DNA from: a virus
Strand: one strand, 5' to 3'
DNA length: 24,563 bases
IMG/VR virus record: IMGVR_UViG_3300046009_007953
Span: 1 to 24,563 of that record
A program made the translations under genes and the position numbers. How positions within the stretch are numbered: the first letter of the stretch is position 1; every line of letters begins with the position of its first letter. Positions 8,405 through 15,589 of this stretch are shown piece after piece. Under the pieces are notes generated by a model. It did not search any database. It was not told where the DNA came from and worked only from the letters and a program-made list of their open reading frames with translations.

Positions 8405-9505
8405 TTAATTCAGCCTAATTATTGATCCTCTTATTGTCATGACACCACCCGATCTAATTGATGCCGATCCACTTGCTGATATATCTAAAGTCTGACACGT
8501 TGCTTTTAATTGCTGTGATACTGTCAGTGTGGCATTTTTTCTAATTGTGCCACTCAAATTTCCATCAACTGTTGCAGTGACATCTCCTTTAACTGTAGCA
8601 GTAACATTTTTTCCTACAAGAGCAGTAACATTCTCATCAACTTTTACGAATGCATTTTTCTTCACATATACTTCAGCATCGCCCTGCACAGTCACAAAAC
8701 ATTTGCCCATAATGTAAACACGATCATTACCCATAACTATTTCATAATTATCTTTTGTAACTTTTTCCACTTTGTCGCCGGCAGGAAACCATTCTTGAAA
8801 TGATCCATTACGGTGAGCAAGATGAATGCGTTCTTTGCCGACAGTATCATCGAACTCCATAATGTGTCCTGATTCAGTTTCCGTAACATTATTATATGGA
8901 TATTTCGTTCCATATTTTGTTTCAGGTTCATTCCAAGTTCCATTGTATGTCGGCACAGATTTCACTACATTAGTTTTGCGTTCTTGAATAAATGTTTTTT
9001 GAATTGTGTCCGAATCATTTCGTGCGATTCTAGAAGTTGTTGGCTCATCTAAAATATTAGGATATAAAGATGCTTTACTTTCTTCTGTGATTTGTATTCC
9101 AGTTCCATCCGTCTTATACGTTTTAGATTTTGGTGGTCTTGGTGCAGAAGATAATTGTGCATCAGTTCTTGGATCATTAAACGGATCTTGATTGTTTGGT
9201 GCTTTTAATGGTATACTAGGAAAAGAACCCAGCATTACAGGTTGTTGAGCATTTTCGGCATCAAGAAAGAAACCGAAAACCATATCTCCTTCATTTGGAG
9301 TATACACATTAACAGAGTTTACAGGAATACTTGGAACAGCCCAAGGCAAACTATTGGTAGGTAATTCCATTTTATTAGCAGAATGCCAACCGACACAACG
9401 AACTCGACAACGACCTAATTTTAATGGGTCTTGTCTGTCTTCTATTACTCCAGTCCACCAGATAAATCCATCTTTACCTGCAAAATTTTTTTTATTTTCT
9501 ATCAT
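8405..9505 (-). CDS. 5: gp5-like baseplate hub/needle protein lacking a lysozyme domain (366 aa)
   Basis: Residues about 14-100 form the gp5 N-terminal OB-fold region (WWTGVIEDRQDPLKLGRCRV, then WAVPSIPVNS and GDMVFGFFLDAENAQQPVMLG). Residues about 279-334 are seven consecutive octads (VKVDENVT, ALVGKNVT, ATVKGDVT, ATVDGNLS and so on) like the VxGxxxxx repeats of the T4 gp5 C-terminal triple beta-helix. T4 gp5 has 575 residues with a lysozyme domain between these parts. Here the linker (about 110-270) is Thr/Asn/Asp-rich and shows no E-x8-D-x5-T lysozyme motif. The protein would form the central trimeric puncturing needle, capped by the PAAR protein. The start ATG is 3 bases after the gp27-like stop. 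Confidence 0.92.
   Translation of the reverse strand: MIENKKNFAGKDGFIWWTGVIEDRQDPLKLGRCRVRCVGWHSANKMELPTNSLPWAVPSIPVNSVNVYTPNEGDMVFGFFLDAENAQQPVMLGSFPSIPLKAPNNQDPFNDPRTDAQLSSAPRPPKSKTYKTDGTGIQITEESKASLYPNILDEPTTSRIARNDSDTIQKTFIQERKTNVVKSVPTYNGTWNEPETKYGTKYPYNNVTETESGHIMEFDDTVGKERIHLAHRNGSFQEWFPAGDKVEKVTKDNYEIVMGNDRVYIMGKCFVTVQGDAEVYVKKNAFVKVDENVTALVGKNVTATVKGDVTATVDGNLSGTIRKNATLTVSQQLKATCQTLDISASGSASIRSGGVMTIRGSIIRLN
8504..8671 (-). repeat. Seven octapeptide repeats of the gp5 beta-helix
   Basis: Reading residues 279-334 in steps of eight gives VYVKKNAF, VKVDENVT, ALVGKNVT, ATVKGDVT, ATVDGNLS, GTIRKNAT and LTVSQQLK. Hydrophobic residues recur at the same positions and a turn (K/D-N or G-x) recurs in each, the pattern known for the T4 gp5C three-stranded prism. 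Confidence 0.8.
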
Positions 9506-9508
9506 AGT

Positions 9509-10864
9509 TTAACCCGCACGTGTAATTTTATCATATGCTTTCAAAGCACTTTCTTGCGATTGTGTTGTTGAATACTTCTGTGTTTCATTTGTAGAATCTG
9601 TGGCAACTTCAATCACTGTGACATGGCGACGAAGACTTAGAATATGTCTAGTACCAACAATAATGTATTTTCCGGATATAGTTTTATCAAAGTCTTTCTC
9701 ATCCGTTTTTGCCGCAGCACCAAAGCCAGGAGAAATTACGTTTACCATAAAACCAGAAGACAACTGAAAATTGCCTGGCATCACAATTCTCATTCTTCTT
9801 TCCATCAATCTAGTTAATATAGCTTTTCTTTGCTGAAGGAATAATTCTTGAGTTTCTTCTTTTGAAATTGAAGAAGGATCATTCTTCTTCACATACTTGC
9901 TGTTTTTTCTATTCGCTTGATTCGAACTCAAAACCTGATTACCTTGATAATTATCTTTGACAGAAGTCCTATCTCTGTTAATTATTTCAGTGCCTGCTGC
10001 ATTCTTATTTGCGTGTGACATGCTGGCAAAAGTATCATCTCCATTTATTGTTTTTTCACCTATGCTTCTTGTAAGAGGATCAAAACCTATGAACACACCC
10101 GCATCGACACCACTTTTAATTTTTGTTATCGTGTCTTCTTGTGAAACAATTTCAAAACCTCTTGCTCTTCCCATTTCAAGAATTGCTTCACCCGTATCTA
10201 AATTTTTTGGGGTAAATGTTATATCTAGAATAGGATTTTTTGATAAAAGCCTGGATAAAGAAGAAAAATTATATCCCGCAATGTTTGAATAAAAAACATA
10301 GTCAGGAACATTTTTGTCGTTTATGGCCCTTTTGGCGCACCACTCCAAAGCATCAAGTGGAGGCAAATTAGGCACAGTGATTTTTCTTATGCCGTTTGTT
10401 GGTTCGATTTCCGATATCTTCTTTGTATCTAAACCAAATCCAATTCTACTGTCCGTCAATATCTTTCTTACCAAATCAGAATACTTACCGTCAAAACCAA
10501 AAGACAATTTCTTTTGCTCCGAATAAATTAGTTCATCGGACACAAAGTGGATAATATAAGATTCACTCGTATTGTTTACATTCTTTCGAGTTGATATGTG
10601 ATAGATTCTGAAAATCTTAACAAAAGAAGCAAAATCATCGTTAGGAGTTTTAGTTATATAAAACTGAATCGGATCACCATTCGGCGACACTCTTTCTTGA
10701 AGTTTGGCAGCATCAGTTATTAATACTTCGCCAGAACTGACGGGCAAAAAAAGATTATCATAAAGATGGATTTCTTCAATCAAATCGGTTATGTTTAAAG
10801 CCCCACCCTTGGTTTGAATGGATACTTCTTTAACAATAAACTGTGTGGAATCAATTAAATTCAT
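9509..10864 (-). CDS. 27: Baseplate hub protein, gp27-like (451 aa)
   Basis: The protein has the pattern of phage hub proteins: an N-terminal beta domain (KGGALNITDLIEEIHLYDNL, then SGEVLITDAAKL), a middle section with YIIHFVSDELIYSEQKKLSF, and the conserved helix NLPPLDALEWCAKRAI at about residues 168-183. T4 gp27 (391 residues) forms the trimeric torus between tail tube and gp5 needle. The gene lies directly upstream of gp5, and the two products would bind each other. The region around residues 290-345 is polar and charged (DRTSVKDNYQGNQVLSS and after), probably a loop or linker. The start is a TAATG overlap with the gp53 stop. Assignment as gp27 rests on recalled family patterns and position. 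Confidence 0.8.
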   Translation of the reverse strand: MNLIDSTQFIVKEVSIQTKGGALNITDLIEEIHLYDNLFLPVSSGEVLITDAAKLQERVSPNGDPIQFYITKTPNDDFASFVKIFRIYHISTRKNVNNTSESYIIHFVSDELIYSEQKKLSFGFDGKYSDLVRKILTDSRIGFGLDTKKISEIEPTNGIRKITVPNLPPLDALEWCAKRAINDKNVPDYVFYSNIAGYNFSSLSRLLSKNPILDITFTPKNLDTGEAILEMGRARGFEIVSQEDTITKIKSGVDAGVFIGFDPLTRSIGEKTINGDDTFASMSHANKNAAGTEIINRDRTSVKDNYQGNQVLSSNQANRKNSKYVKKNDPSSISKEETQELFLQQRKAILTRLMERRMRIVMPGNFQLSSGFMVNVISPGFGAAAKTDEKDFDKTISGKYIIVGTRHILSLRRHVTVIEVATDSTNETQKYSTTQSQESALKAYDKITRAG

Positions 10865-11526
10865 TACGGATTCATCAACTGTTTAAACTCTTCCATGACC
10901 ACAGTAACATATTGTGGCTTTAAAAGACGGATTTCTCTTTTCGCTTCGTTCTCTTGCATTTCGTAGTCATAATAAGTTAATCGTTCTTTTGAAACAGTTT
11001 CTTTTATTTGTCTTCCATTCTGTAGAGTGTATGTGTCGGAAGTGACACTTACGTTTGCATATGTGTTCGCCGTGATTTGTATTTTTTCGGATATTGTTTT
11101 ATCTTCGGGTCCACTCAACACAAAACTTCTAGTAACTACTTTATAATACGAGTGTACATTATTTCCATTTTGTGCCCAAGTTAAACCAGATTGTACAGTT
11201 GTATTCGAAGCACCATTCGCCGCATACTTCTGATTAACGTAATTAATAAAATTTGGATAGTTTAATGGCCAATCATATTGTGGATCAATGATATCATTAA
11301 ACAATAAAACGATCCAATGTTTTTCTGAATCGTTATAATACTTAGATGCTATAATTTCTGGCGTGTCAGAGTCTTTGACTTCATATGGATAAAACGCCGA
11401 AGAATTTTCTTTTATCGAAGATAAAAAGCCAAATCGTGCCGTTATATTTGTAACAGTATCTAAACTACTATTATTATTTGCCGAAGCATAAAAAGTTAAC
11501 GGAAAGTGTCTAAAAAAGTTTGCCAT
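10864..11526 (-). CDS. 53: Baseplate wedge subunit gp53-like (220 aa)
   Basis: The protein starts MANFFRHFPLTFYAS and contains the family's central LysM-like stretch (YPYEVKDSDTPEIIASKYYN, then EKHWIVLLFNDIIDPQYDWP, about residues 75-120). T4 gp53 (196 residues) clamps neighbouring wedges together around the hub. The C-terminal half is charged and ends in EMQENEAKREIRLLKPQYV and VMEEFKQLM. The ATG at 11524-11526 is preferred over a TTG five codons upstream that lies inside the gp48 frame; the ATG is 1 base past the gp48 stop. The Shine-Dalgarno is weak (AAGAA). Confidence 0.92.
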   Translation of the reverse strand: MANFFRHFPLTFYASANNNSSLDTVTNITARFGFLSSIKENSSAFYPYEVKDSDTPEIIASKYYNDSEKHWIVLLFNDIIDPQYDWPLNYPNFINYVNQKYAANGASNTTVQSGLTWAQNGNNVHSYYKVVTRSFVLSGPEDKTISEKIQITANTYANVSVTSDTYTLQNGRQIKETVSKERLTYYDYEMQENEAKREIRLLKPQYVTVVMEEFKQLMNP

Positions 11527-11527
11527 T

Positions 11528-12850
11528 TTATTTTCTTGCAAATATTCCTTGTTTCATACCTTCCACATTAGGTCTTTGTCCAGCACTAGATGTACTGGTT
11601 GCCATATCAAAATCTTCTTTTGTAATGTATGTGATTTCTCTAAATCTGAGCGACATTTGAATCGCCACTGGCATACCCGTTCTACCTAAAGCAGCACTGT
11701 TTTCGCCTACGGATTCATATGCGGCAAAACCACGTGGCGCATAATTGATCTGAATGTTTTCTAAAACACAAGTGGCGATTGGCGGTATGTTTGGATTTTG
11801 TCTGCCAGCATAAAAAAATCTAATGTCAAATTCAGAAGGAGGTATCAACAATCCAGTTTGATTGGCAACACCACCCATCAGTTCTGGTGCTTGATGAAAA
11901 CGAAAACGTTCGATAATTTTTTGTACTTGAAACGCTTCTTGTTCACTTCTTGGAAAAAACATAAACTCAAATTGAAATGAACGAAATTCTGGTGCAGTGT
12001 ATATCATTTCAAGCATTGGGTTTGTTACACCGCCAGTGGCAACGAACGCTCCTATGCGTGAGAGATTTTCTCCAACACCGGCATTTTCTGCAATTTTTCG
12101 AATCAACTGTGAACCAAGTCCTGATTTGCCAACTGCCGCAACTGCGCCCTTTAAATCACCTGCTCTGACTCTTTCAATCAAATTTGGTGCTGCAACAAGT
12201 GCTTGACCCAACATTTCATCGCCCGGTCTAATTGTATCATAACTTGCATTCGAATCGAAATTCAAAGTGTCTGGCATGTACAGTGCAATTGCATCCGTTG
12301 TCAACTGCGTTCTTGTTAAGAATCCACCAGCAGCAGTGCCAGCGTTCTTATCAATGATTGATTTGACTGAGGTTTCGACTGTGCCTTGTCTATCGGTAAG
12401 TTGTCTTTGTGGCTGAGGACCTTTTACAAATCCATCAATCGCTCCAGCAATTTTACCTGCAACACCACCGGAGCCAAAGTTTTTAGTTAATGATGATGTG
12501 CCTTTTGAGATCACATTAGTCAATGCCGAATTTATAGTATCAGCGAAAGTATTTCTACCAATGCCAAATCCACCGCCTGAGAAAGTAGAACTTCCCCTCA
12601 AGCCATCAAGTATTTGTCTTTCAGTTTCTTTTGAGAAGGTTTGTCCACCCCTAAGACCTACGGAGTATTGTGTATTTTTTTGTTCTCTTACAAAGAACAC
12701 CATGTAGTGGCCTTTGTCGGCACTTCCAACGTCTAGTGGATATTTAAGTGTGCTTTTTTGATATGATGAACCCTCTAATGCCGCCAGTGCGCCAATTTTT
12801 CTTGGCTCAATTTGATTGAATTTTATATCCGTAAGACCAAAAAATGCCAT
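11528..12850 (-). CDS. 48: Baseplate tail-tube cap protein, gp48-like (440 aa)
   Basis: The C-terminal half (about residues 275-425) carries the conserved features I know from gp48 of T4-like marine phages: NPMLEMIYTAPEFRSFQFEF, FFPRSEQEAFQVQKIIERF, the PPSEFDIRFFY strand and VAIQMSLRFREI. gp48 joins the hub to the first tail-tube rings and, with gp54, starts tube polymerisation. Residues about 90-175 are Gly/Ser/Thr-rich and probably form a flexible or membrane-like amphipathic segment. The protein is longer than T4 gp48 (364 residues). It is the first gene of the leftward operon, with AGGAA about 7 bases before the ATG and a late-promoter-like motif about 30 bases upstream. Confidence 0.88.
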   Translation of the reverse strand: MAFFGLTDIKFNQIEPRKIGALAALEGSSYQKSTLKYPLDVGSADKGHYMVFFVREQKNTQYSVGLRGGQTFSKETERQILDGLRGSSTFSGGGFGIGRNTFADTINSALTNVISKGTSSLTKNFGSGGVAGKIAGAIDGFVKGPQPQRQLTDRQGTVETSVKSIIDKNAGTAAGGFLTRTQLTTDAIALYMPDTLNFDSNASYDTIRPGDEMLGQALVAAPNLIERVRAGDLKGAVAAVGKSGLGSQLIRKIAENAGVGENLSRIGAFVATGGVTNPMLEMIYTAPEFRSFQFEFMFFPRSEQEAFQVQKIIERFRFHQAPELMGGVANQTGLLIPPSEFDIRFFYAGRQNPNIPPIATCVLENIQINYAPRGFAAYESVGENSAALGRTGMPVAIQMSLRFREITYITKEDFDMATSTSSAGQRPNVEGMKQGIFARK

Positions 12851-12884
12851 GTGAGTTCCTGTTTAGATTGACTAGATAGTATTT
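12851..12884. promoter_or_regulatory. Divergent intergenic region with T4-late-type motif on the minus strand
   Basis: This 34-base gap separates the leftward gp48 operon from the rightward gp4 operon. Read on the minus strand, CATAAATA (12880-12887) matches the T4 late consensus TATAAATA at seven of eight positions. It lies about 30 bases upstream of the gp48 ATG, leaving room for a start site and the AGGAA Shine-Dalgarno. The motif overlaps the gp4 start codon on the other strand. I found no equally good motif for the rightward operon in the gap, so its promoter may lie inside gp48 or be of another type. Confidence 0.45.
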
Positions 12885-13319
12885 ATGTCAAATAAAGGAA
12901 GATTTAGACCGAAAAACCCACAGAAATATAAGGGTGATGCAAACAATATCATCTATAGGTCTACGTGGGAGATAAAGGTAATGAATTATTTAGATGAGAA
13001 TCCGAACGTCATTTGGTGGGGTTCGGAAGAGTTGCCTATACCCTATTATAGCCCAGTTGACAAAAAGAAGCATCGTTACTTCCCAGACTTTATTGCCAAG
13101 ATGCGTAAAGCAGATGGTACAGTGATGACTTACATCATAGAGGTCAAACCAGAGAAACAAACTCAACCGCCAACACAAAAACGCAAGACAAAAACATATC
13201 TCCAAGAAGCCATCACTTACGAAATCAACAAAGCTAAATGGTATGCTGCCGAAGAATTTTGCAAAGATCACGGGTGGCAGTTTCAGATTTTGACTGAAAA
13301 GCATTTGGGTATCAGATAA
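12885..13319 (+). CDS. 4: Head completion protein gp4 with PD-(D/E)xK nuclease-type motif (144 aa)
   Basis: The protein matches gp4 (gp50/65) of T4-like phages in length (T4 about 150) and in its core: IIYRSTWEIKVMNYLDENP (22-40), IWWGSEELPIPYYSPVDKK (43-61), HRYFPDFIAKM (63-73) and YIIEVKPEKQ (83-92). D68 and E86-x-K88 form a PD-(D/E)xK-type active-site pattern. T4 gp4 is needed to finish filled heads before tail joining, possibly by trimming DNA at the portal. It is the first gene of the rightward operon. The ATG has no Shine-Dalgarno (leader AGATAGTATTT), yet no other start in frame keeps the conserved N-terminus. Confidence 0.94.
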   Translation: MSNKGRFRPKNPQKYKGDANNIIYRSTWEIKVMNYLDENPNVIWWGSEELPIPYYSPVDKKKHRYFPDFIAKMRKADGTVMTYIIEVKPEKQTQPPTQKRKTKTYLQEAITYEINKAKWYAAEEFCKDHGWQFQILTEKHLGIR

Positions 13320-13326
13320 ATATAAG

Positions 13327-13908
13327 ATGGCGAAACGACTTATTGATAGAATTAAGGAATCCCTTGCAAAATCAGGATATGCTCCACGTTCACGTGAGGC
13401 ACGTGCTTGGCTAAAGTCCAAAGTTCCGACACTCAGGCCCACTAAGGGTGATTTAATGCGTGATCGTGAACGATTAAAAAATCAGTCTATCATTGGTCGT
13501 ATGTACTTTTACTATTATGATCCAAAGACGAAAGATTCGTTGCCATATTACGATAGGTTCCCATTGGTTATTCCAATAGAACGATACTCAGACGGCTTTT
13601 TAGGGTTGAATTTACATTACATTCACCCAAAGCGACGAATCATTCTTCTCGACAAGTTAAGTACAATTTTGAATAACCGTGATTATGATGAAACCACAAG
13701 ATTTAGAATTAGTTACGACTTTTTGAAAAGAGCATCTAAAATCTATGAAGCGACTCCATGTATCAAACGATACTTATCTGGACACGTTCAATCTAGATTT
13801 TTAGAAATAAATGCCGATGAATGGGACATCGCTGCTCTATTGCCTGTGGAATCTTTTGCAAAAGCAACGGCTAGCAAAGTCTGGTCAGACTCAGAGGACA
13901 AATTTTAA
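13327..13908 (+). CDS. Conserved T4-like virion/packaging-associated protein of unclear role (193 aa)
   Basis: A basic N-terminus (AKRLIDRIKESLAKSGYAPR) is followed by a compact domain with MYFYYYDPKTKDSLPYYDRF, FPLVIPIERYSDGFLGLNLHY and C-terminal DEWDIAALLPVESFAKA. I recognise this pattern as widespread in marine T4-like phages next to gp4. In T4 the gene next to gp4 is gene 2 (DNA end protector, 274 residues), so a gp2-like role is possible, but I cannot confirm homology. The gene starts 7 bases after the gp4 stop in an AT-only leader without Shine-Dalgarno and ends in a TAATG overlap with the tube-like gene. Confidence 0.85.
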   Translation: MAKRLIDRIKESLAKSGYAPRSREARAWLKSKVPTLRPTKGDLMRDRERLKNQSIIGRMYFYYYDPKTKDSLPYYDRFPLVIPIERYSDGFLGLNLHYIHPKRRIILLDKLSTILNNRDYDETTRFRISYDFLKRASKIYEATPCIKRYLSGHVQSRFLEINADEWDIAALLPVESFAKATASKVWSDSEDKF

Positions 13909-14639
13909 TGGCATTTTCACCAAACTCATTTCTATCGAATGTCAACGCAAAGGGTGGATTGGCAAGACCTTCAAGGTTTCAGGTAATATTACCTATACCA
14001 CCTTACATTGCACAATTCGTAAGGAACTCTTTGATAGAAAAAATTCTGAATTTGCCCAACTCAATTATGGCAGATGTTACCGATGCTATTAACAATGCAA
14101 TCGGTTCTGGAACTGAAGCAAGCAGAAGTGCCAATCCTACGATGACACGTTATCTGGCATTGCAATGTGAATCGGCAGAATTGCCAGGCAAAAATTTTGT
14201 TACTGACGATGTTAAAATTTATGGTCCTGTATTTAAAGTGCCTTATCAAGTTCAGTACGCAGAAACAACATTAACATTTATTTGTACAAACGATTTCTAT
14301 GAGCGTAAATTATTTGAACGTTGGATGGAAGCAATCATGCCAACCGACACAAACAATTTGCGTTTTCCTAAAGGCGAAAATTCAAAGTACATGACTGAGA
14401 TAACAGTCAAACAATATAACGATGAAGTAACACAAATTTTTGGCGTCAAAATGATTGATGCATTTCCTATTAATATTGCTGCACAACAACTGAGTTGGGG
14501 TGATGATAGTTTCCATCGACTTTCTGTACAGTTCGCATATCAAAGATATGAACCGATTCTTGAGAGTCAAGTTAATGCTGGCGAAGCAATTACGAATCTT
14601 GCGGTTGGTGGTGGTAGAGCATTGTTTAGAACATTTTAA
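13908..14639 (+). CDS. Tail-tube family protein, gp19/gp54-like (243 aa)
   Basis: The N-terminus (FLSNVNAKGGLARPSRFQVI, about 8-27) and the later LQCESAELPGKNFVTDD, VKIYGPVFKVPYQVQYAETT, LTFICTNDFYERKLFERWME and YNDEVTQIFGVKMIDAFPIN segments follow the tail-tube (gp19) fold family, which also includes the tube initiator gp54. Since it sits among hub-assembly and tape-measure genes and not beside sheath and portal genes, a tube-initiator or hub-proximal tube ring (gp54-like) is more likely than the main tube; this is inference. GAGGAC lies about 9 bases upstream of the ATG, and the start overlaps the previous stop (TAATG). The 18-base gap to gp26 holds only that gene's Shine-Dalgarno. Confidence 0.85.
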   Translation: MAFSPNSFLSNVNAKGGLARPSRFQVILPIPPYIAQFVRNSLIEKILNLPNSIMADVTDAINNAIGSGTEASRSANPTMTRYLALQCESAELPGKNFVTDDVKIYGPVFKVPYQVQYAETTLTFICTNDFYERKLFERWMEAIMPTDTNNLRFPKGENSKYMTEITVKQYNDEVTQIFGVKMIDAFPINIAAQQLSWGDDSFHRLSVQFAYQRYEPILESQVNAGEAITNLAVGGGRALFRTF

Positions 14640-14657
14640 TTTTTTAATGAGGACATT

Positions 14658-15380
14658 ATGTTACCTAAAATAGATATACCGATTTATGAAACTCATTTGA
14701 TTTCGAATGGAGAACTTGTCAGATTTAGACCATTTCTGGTCAAAGAACAAAAATTGTTTTTGATGGCAAATGAATCTGATGATCCTAAAGAGACAATCAA
14801 CACAATCAAACAAGTATTGAGAAATTGTATTTTGGATGATCTTGATGTTGATAATCTAGCGACATTTGACATTGAATATCTCTTTTTACAACTGAGAGCA
14901 AGATCGGTAGGTGAAGTTGTTACCCTTAGATTCACCTGCAACAACGACATCACAGAAGAAAATAAATGTGGTAATGTTGTGAAGATTGATGTCAATGTTT
15001 TGGATATAAAGCCGACTGTAAACACCGAACACTCTAACAAGATTCAAATCAATGACAAGATTGGTATCGTTTTAAAATATCCAACTTTCGGCAGTGTGGA
15101 TGTGGCATCTTTAGATACTGAAAATCTTGATCAGGTTCTTGATATTATTGTTGCTTGTATCGATTATGTTTACGACGAAGAGCAAATATATCCAGCAAAA
15201 GATAGTAGCAAAAAAGAACTCACAGAGTTTATTGAAAACTTGAAACAAACAGACTTAGAAAAAATCTCAGCATTCTTTAATAGTTTGCCCAAAATGAAAA
15301 AAGATGTGGATTTTAAATGCGATAAATGTGGCTATCACGAAACACTACAACTTGAAGGAATCCAAAGTTTTTTCGTATAG
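14658..15380 (+). CDS. 26: Baseplate hub assembly protein gp26-like (240 aa), probable frameshift donor
   Basis: The protein starts MLPKIDIPIYETHLISNGEL and continues VRFRPFLVKEQKLFLMA, the typical start of the gp26 / T4_baseplate family. C94, C104, C221 and C224 (the last pair in KCDKCGY) form a four-cysteine set that could hold zinc. T4 gp26 (208 residues) acts in hub assembly. GAGGAC lies 5 bases before the ATG. The last codons AGT TTT TTC GTA TAG contain a T TTT TTC slippery heptamer at 15368-15374 in the right register, with AAGGA at 15355-15359. A -1 slip would give a 308-residue product with the next frame. The gene lies immediately upstream of that extension and of the tape-measure-like gene. 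Confidence 0.92.
   Translation: MLPKIDIPIYETHLISNGELVRFRPFLVKEQKLFLMANESDDPKETINTIKQVLRNCILDDLDVDNLATFDIEYLFLQLRARSVGEVVTLRFTCNNDITEENKCGNVVKIDVNVLDIKPTVNTEHSNKIQINDKIGIVLKYPTFGSVDVASLDTENLDQVLDIIVACIDYVYDEEQIYPAKDSSKKELTEFIENLKQTDLEKISAFFNSLPKMKKDVDFKCDKCGYHETLQLEGIQSFFV
15354..15380 (+). promoter_or_regulatory. Candidate programmed -1 frameshift site (T TTT TTC)
   Basis: In the gp26 frame the heptamer reads T TTT TTC (15368-15374), the X XXY YYZ form. AAGGA at 15355-15359 sits eight bases before it, similar to the internal Shine-Dalgarno that stimulates the dnaX shift. The zero-frame stop TAG follows after one codon. The -1 frame is open from 15356 to the TAA at 15581-15583. No strong downstream pseudoknot is obvious; only weak pairings such as TCAAAC with GTTTGA are seen. 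Confidence 0.6.
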
Positions 15381-15583
15381 CTTTTAGTCATGATAATTTG
15401 TCCAATTATTTTCAAACAAACTTTGCACTTATGCAGCATCACAAATATAGTTTGACTGAATTGGATAGTATGATACCTTGGGAAAAACAAGCATACATTG
15501 ATTTATTATTGCAGCACTTGGAAGAAGAGAGAGAAAGAATTAAAGACGAAAAAAACAGAGCATCAGCGGCAGGTAGAAGGTAA
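15374..15583 (+). CDS. -1 frame extension of gp26 (tail-chaperone T-like), 69 aa
   Basis: After the slip this frame reads RIAFSHDNLSNYFQTNFALM, then QHHKYSLTELDSMIPWEKQA and LLLQHLEEERERIKDEKN. It looks like the C-terminal extension of tail-assembly chaperones, with a 'P-W-E-x-x-x-Y-x-x-L-L' helix and a charged coiled-coil-like tail. Independent starts are poor: a TTG at 15398 or an ATG at 15431, neither with a Shine-Dalgarno. The frame is continuous with gp26 through the heptamer. The next gene starts 6 bases later, preceded by AGAAGG inside this frame. As a separate gene it would be 61 or 50 residues. I favour the frameshift reading. Confidence 0.7.
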   Translation, partial: RIAFSHDNLSNYFQTNFALMQHHKYSLTELDSMIPWEKQAYIDLLLQHLEEERERIKDEKNRASAAGRR

Positions 15584-15589
15584 AAATTA

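Noticed and set aside
11527-11541. TTG start adding five residues to gp53
   Set aside because: The ATG at 11526 directly follows the gp48 stop and gives the usual family N-terminus.
12987-12993. CTAAATA on the minus strand inside gp4 as another late promoter for gp48
   Set aside because: It is inside an opposing coding region about 140 bases from gp48, and a better-placed motif exists at 12880-12887.
13315-13322. GATAAATA as a late promoter for the 193-residue gene
   Set aside because: It ends four bases before the ATG, and three of its bases are the gp4 stop codon; kept only as part of a general observation.
12990-13442. 150-codon minus-strand frame opposite gp4 and the next gene
   Set aside because: gp4 has conserved motifs on the plus strand; the antisense frame crosses two genes and has no recognisable features.
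15390-15441. ATG at 15390 as restart after gp26
   Set aside because: It is in the third frame and reaches a stop after about 17 codons.
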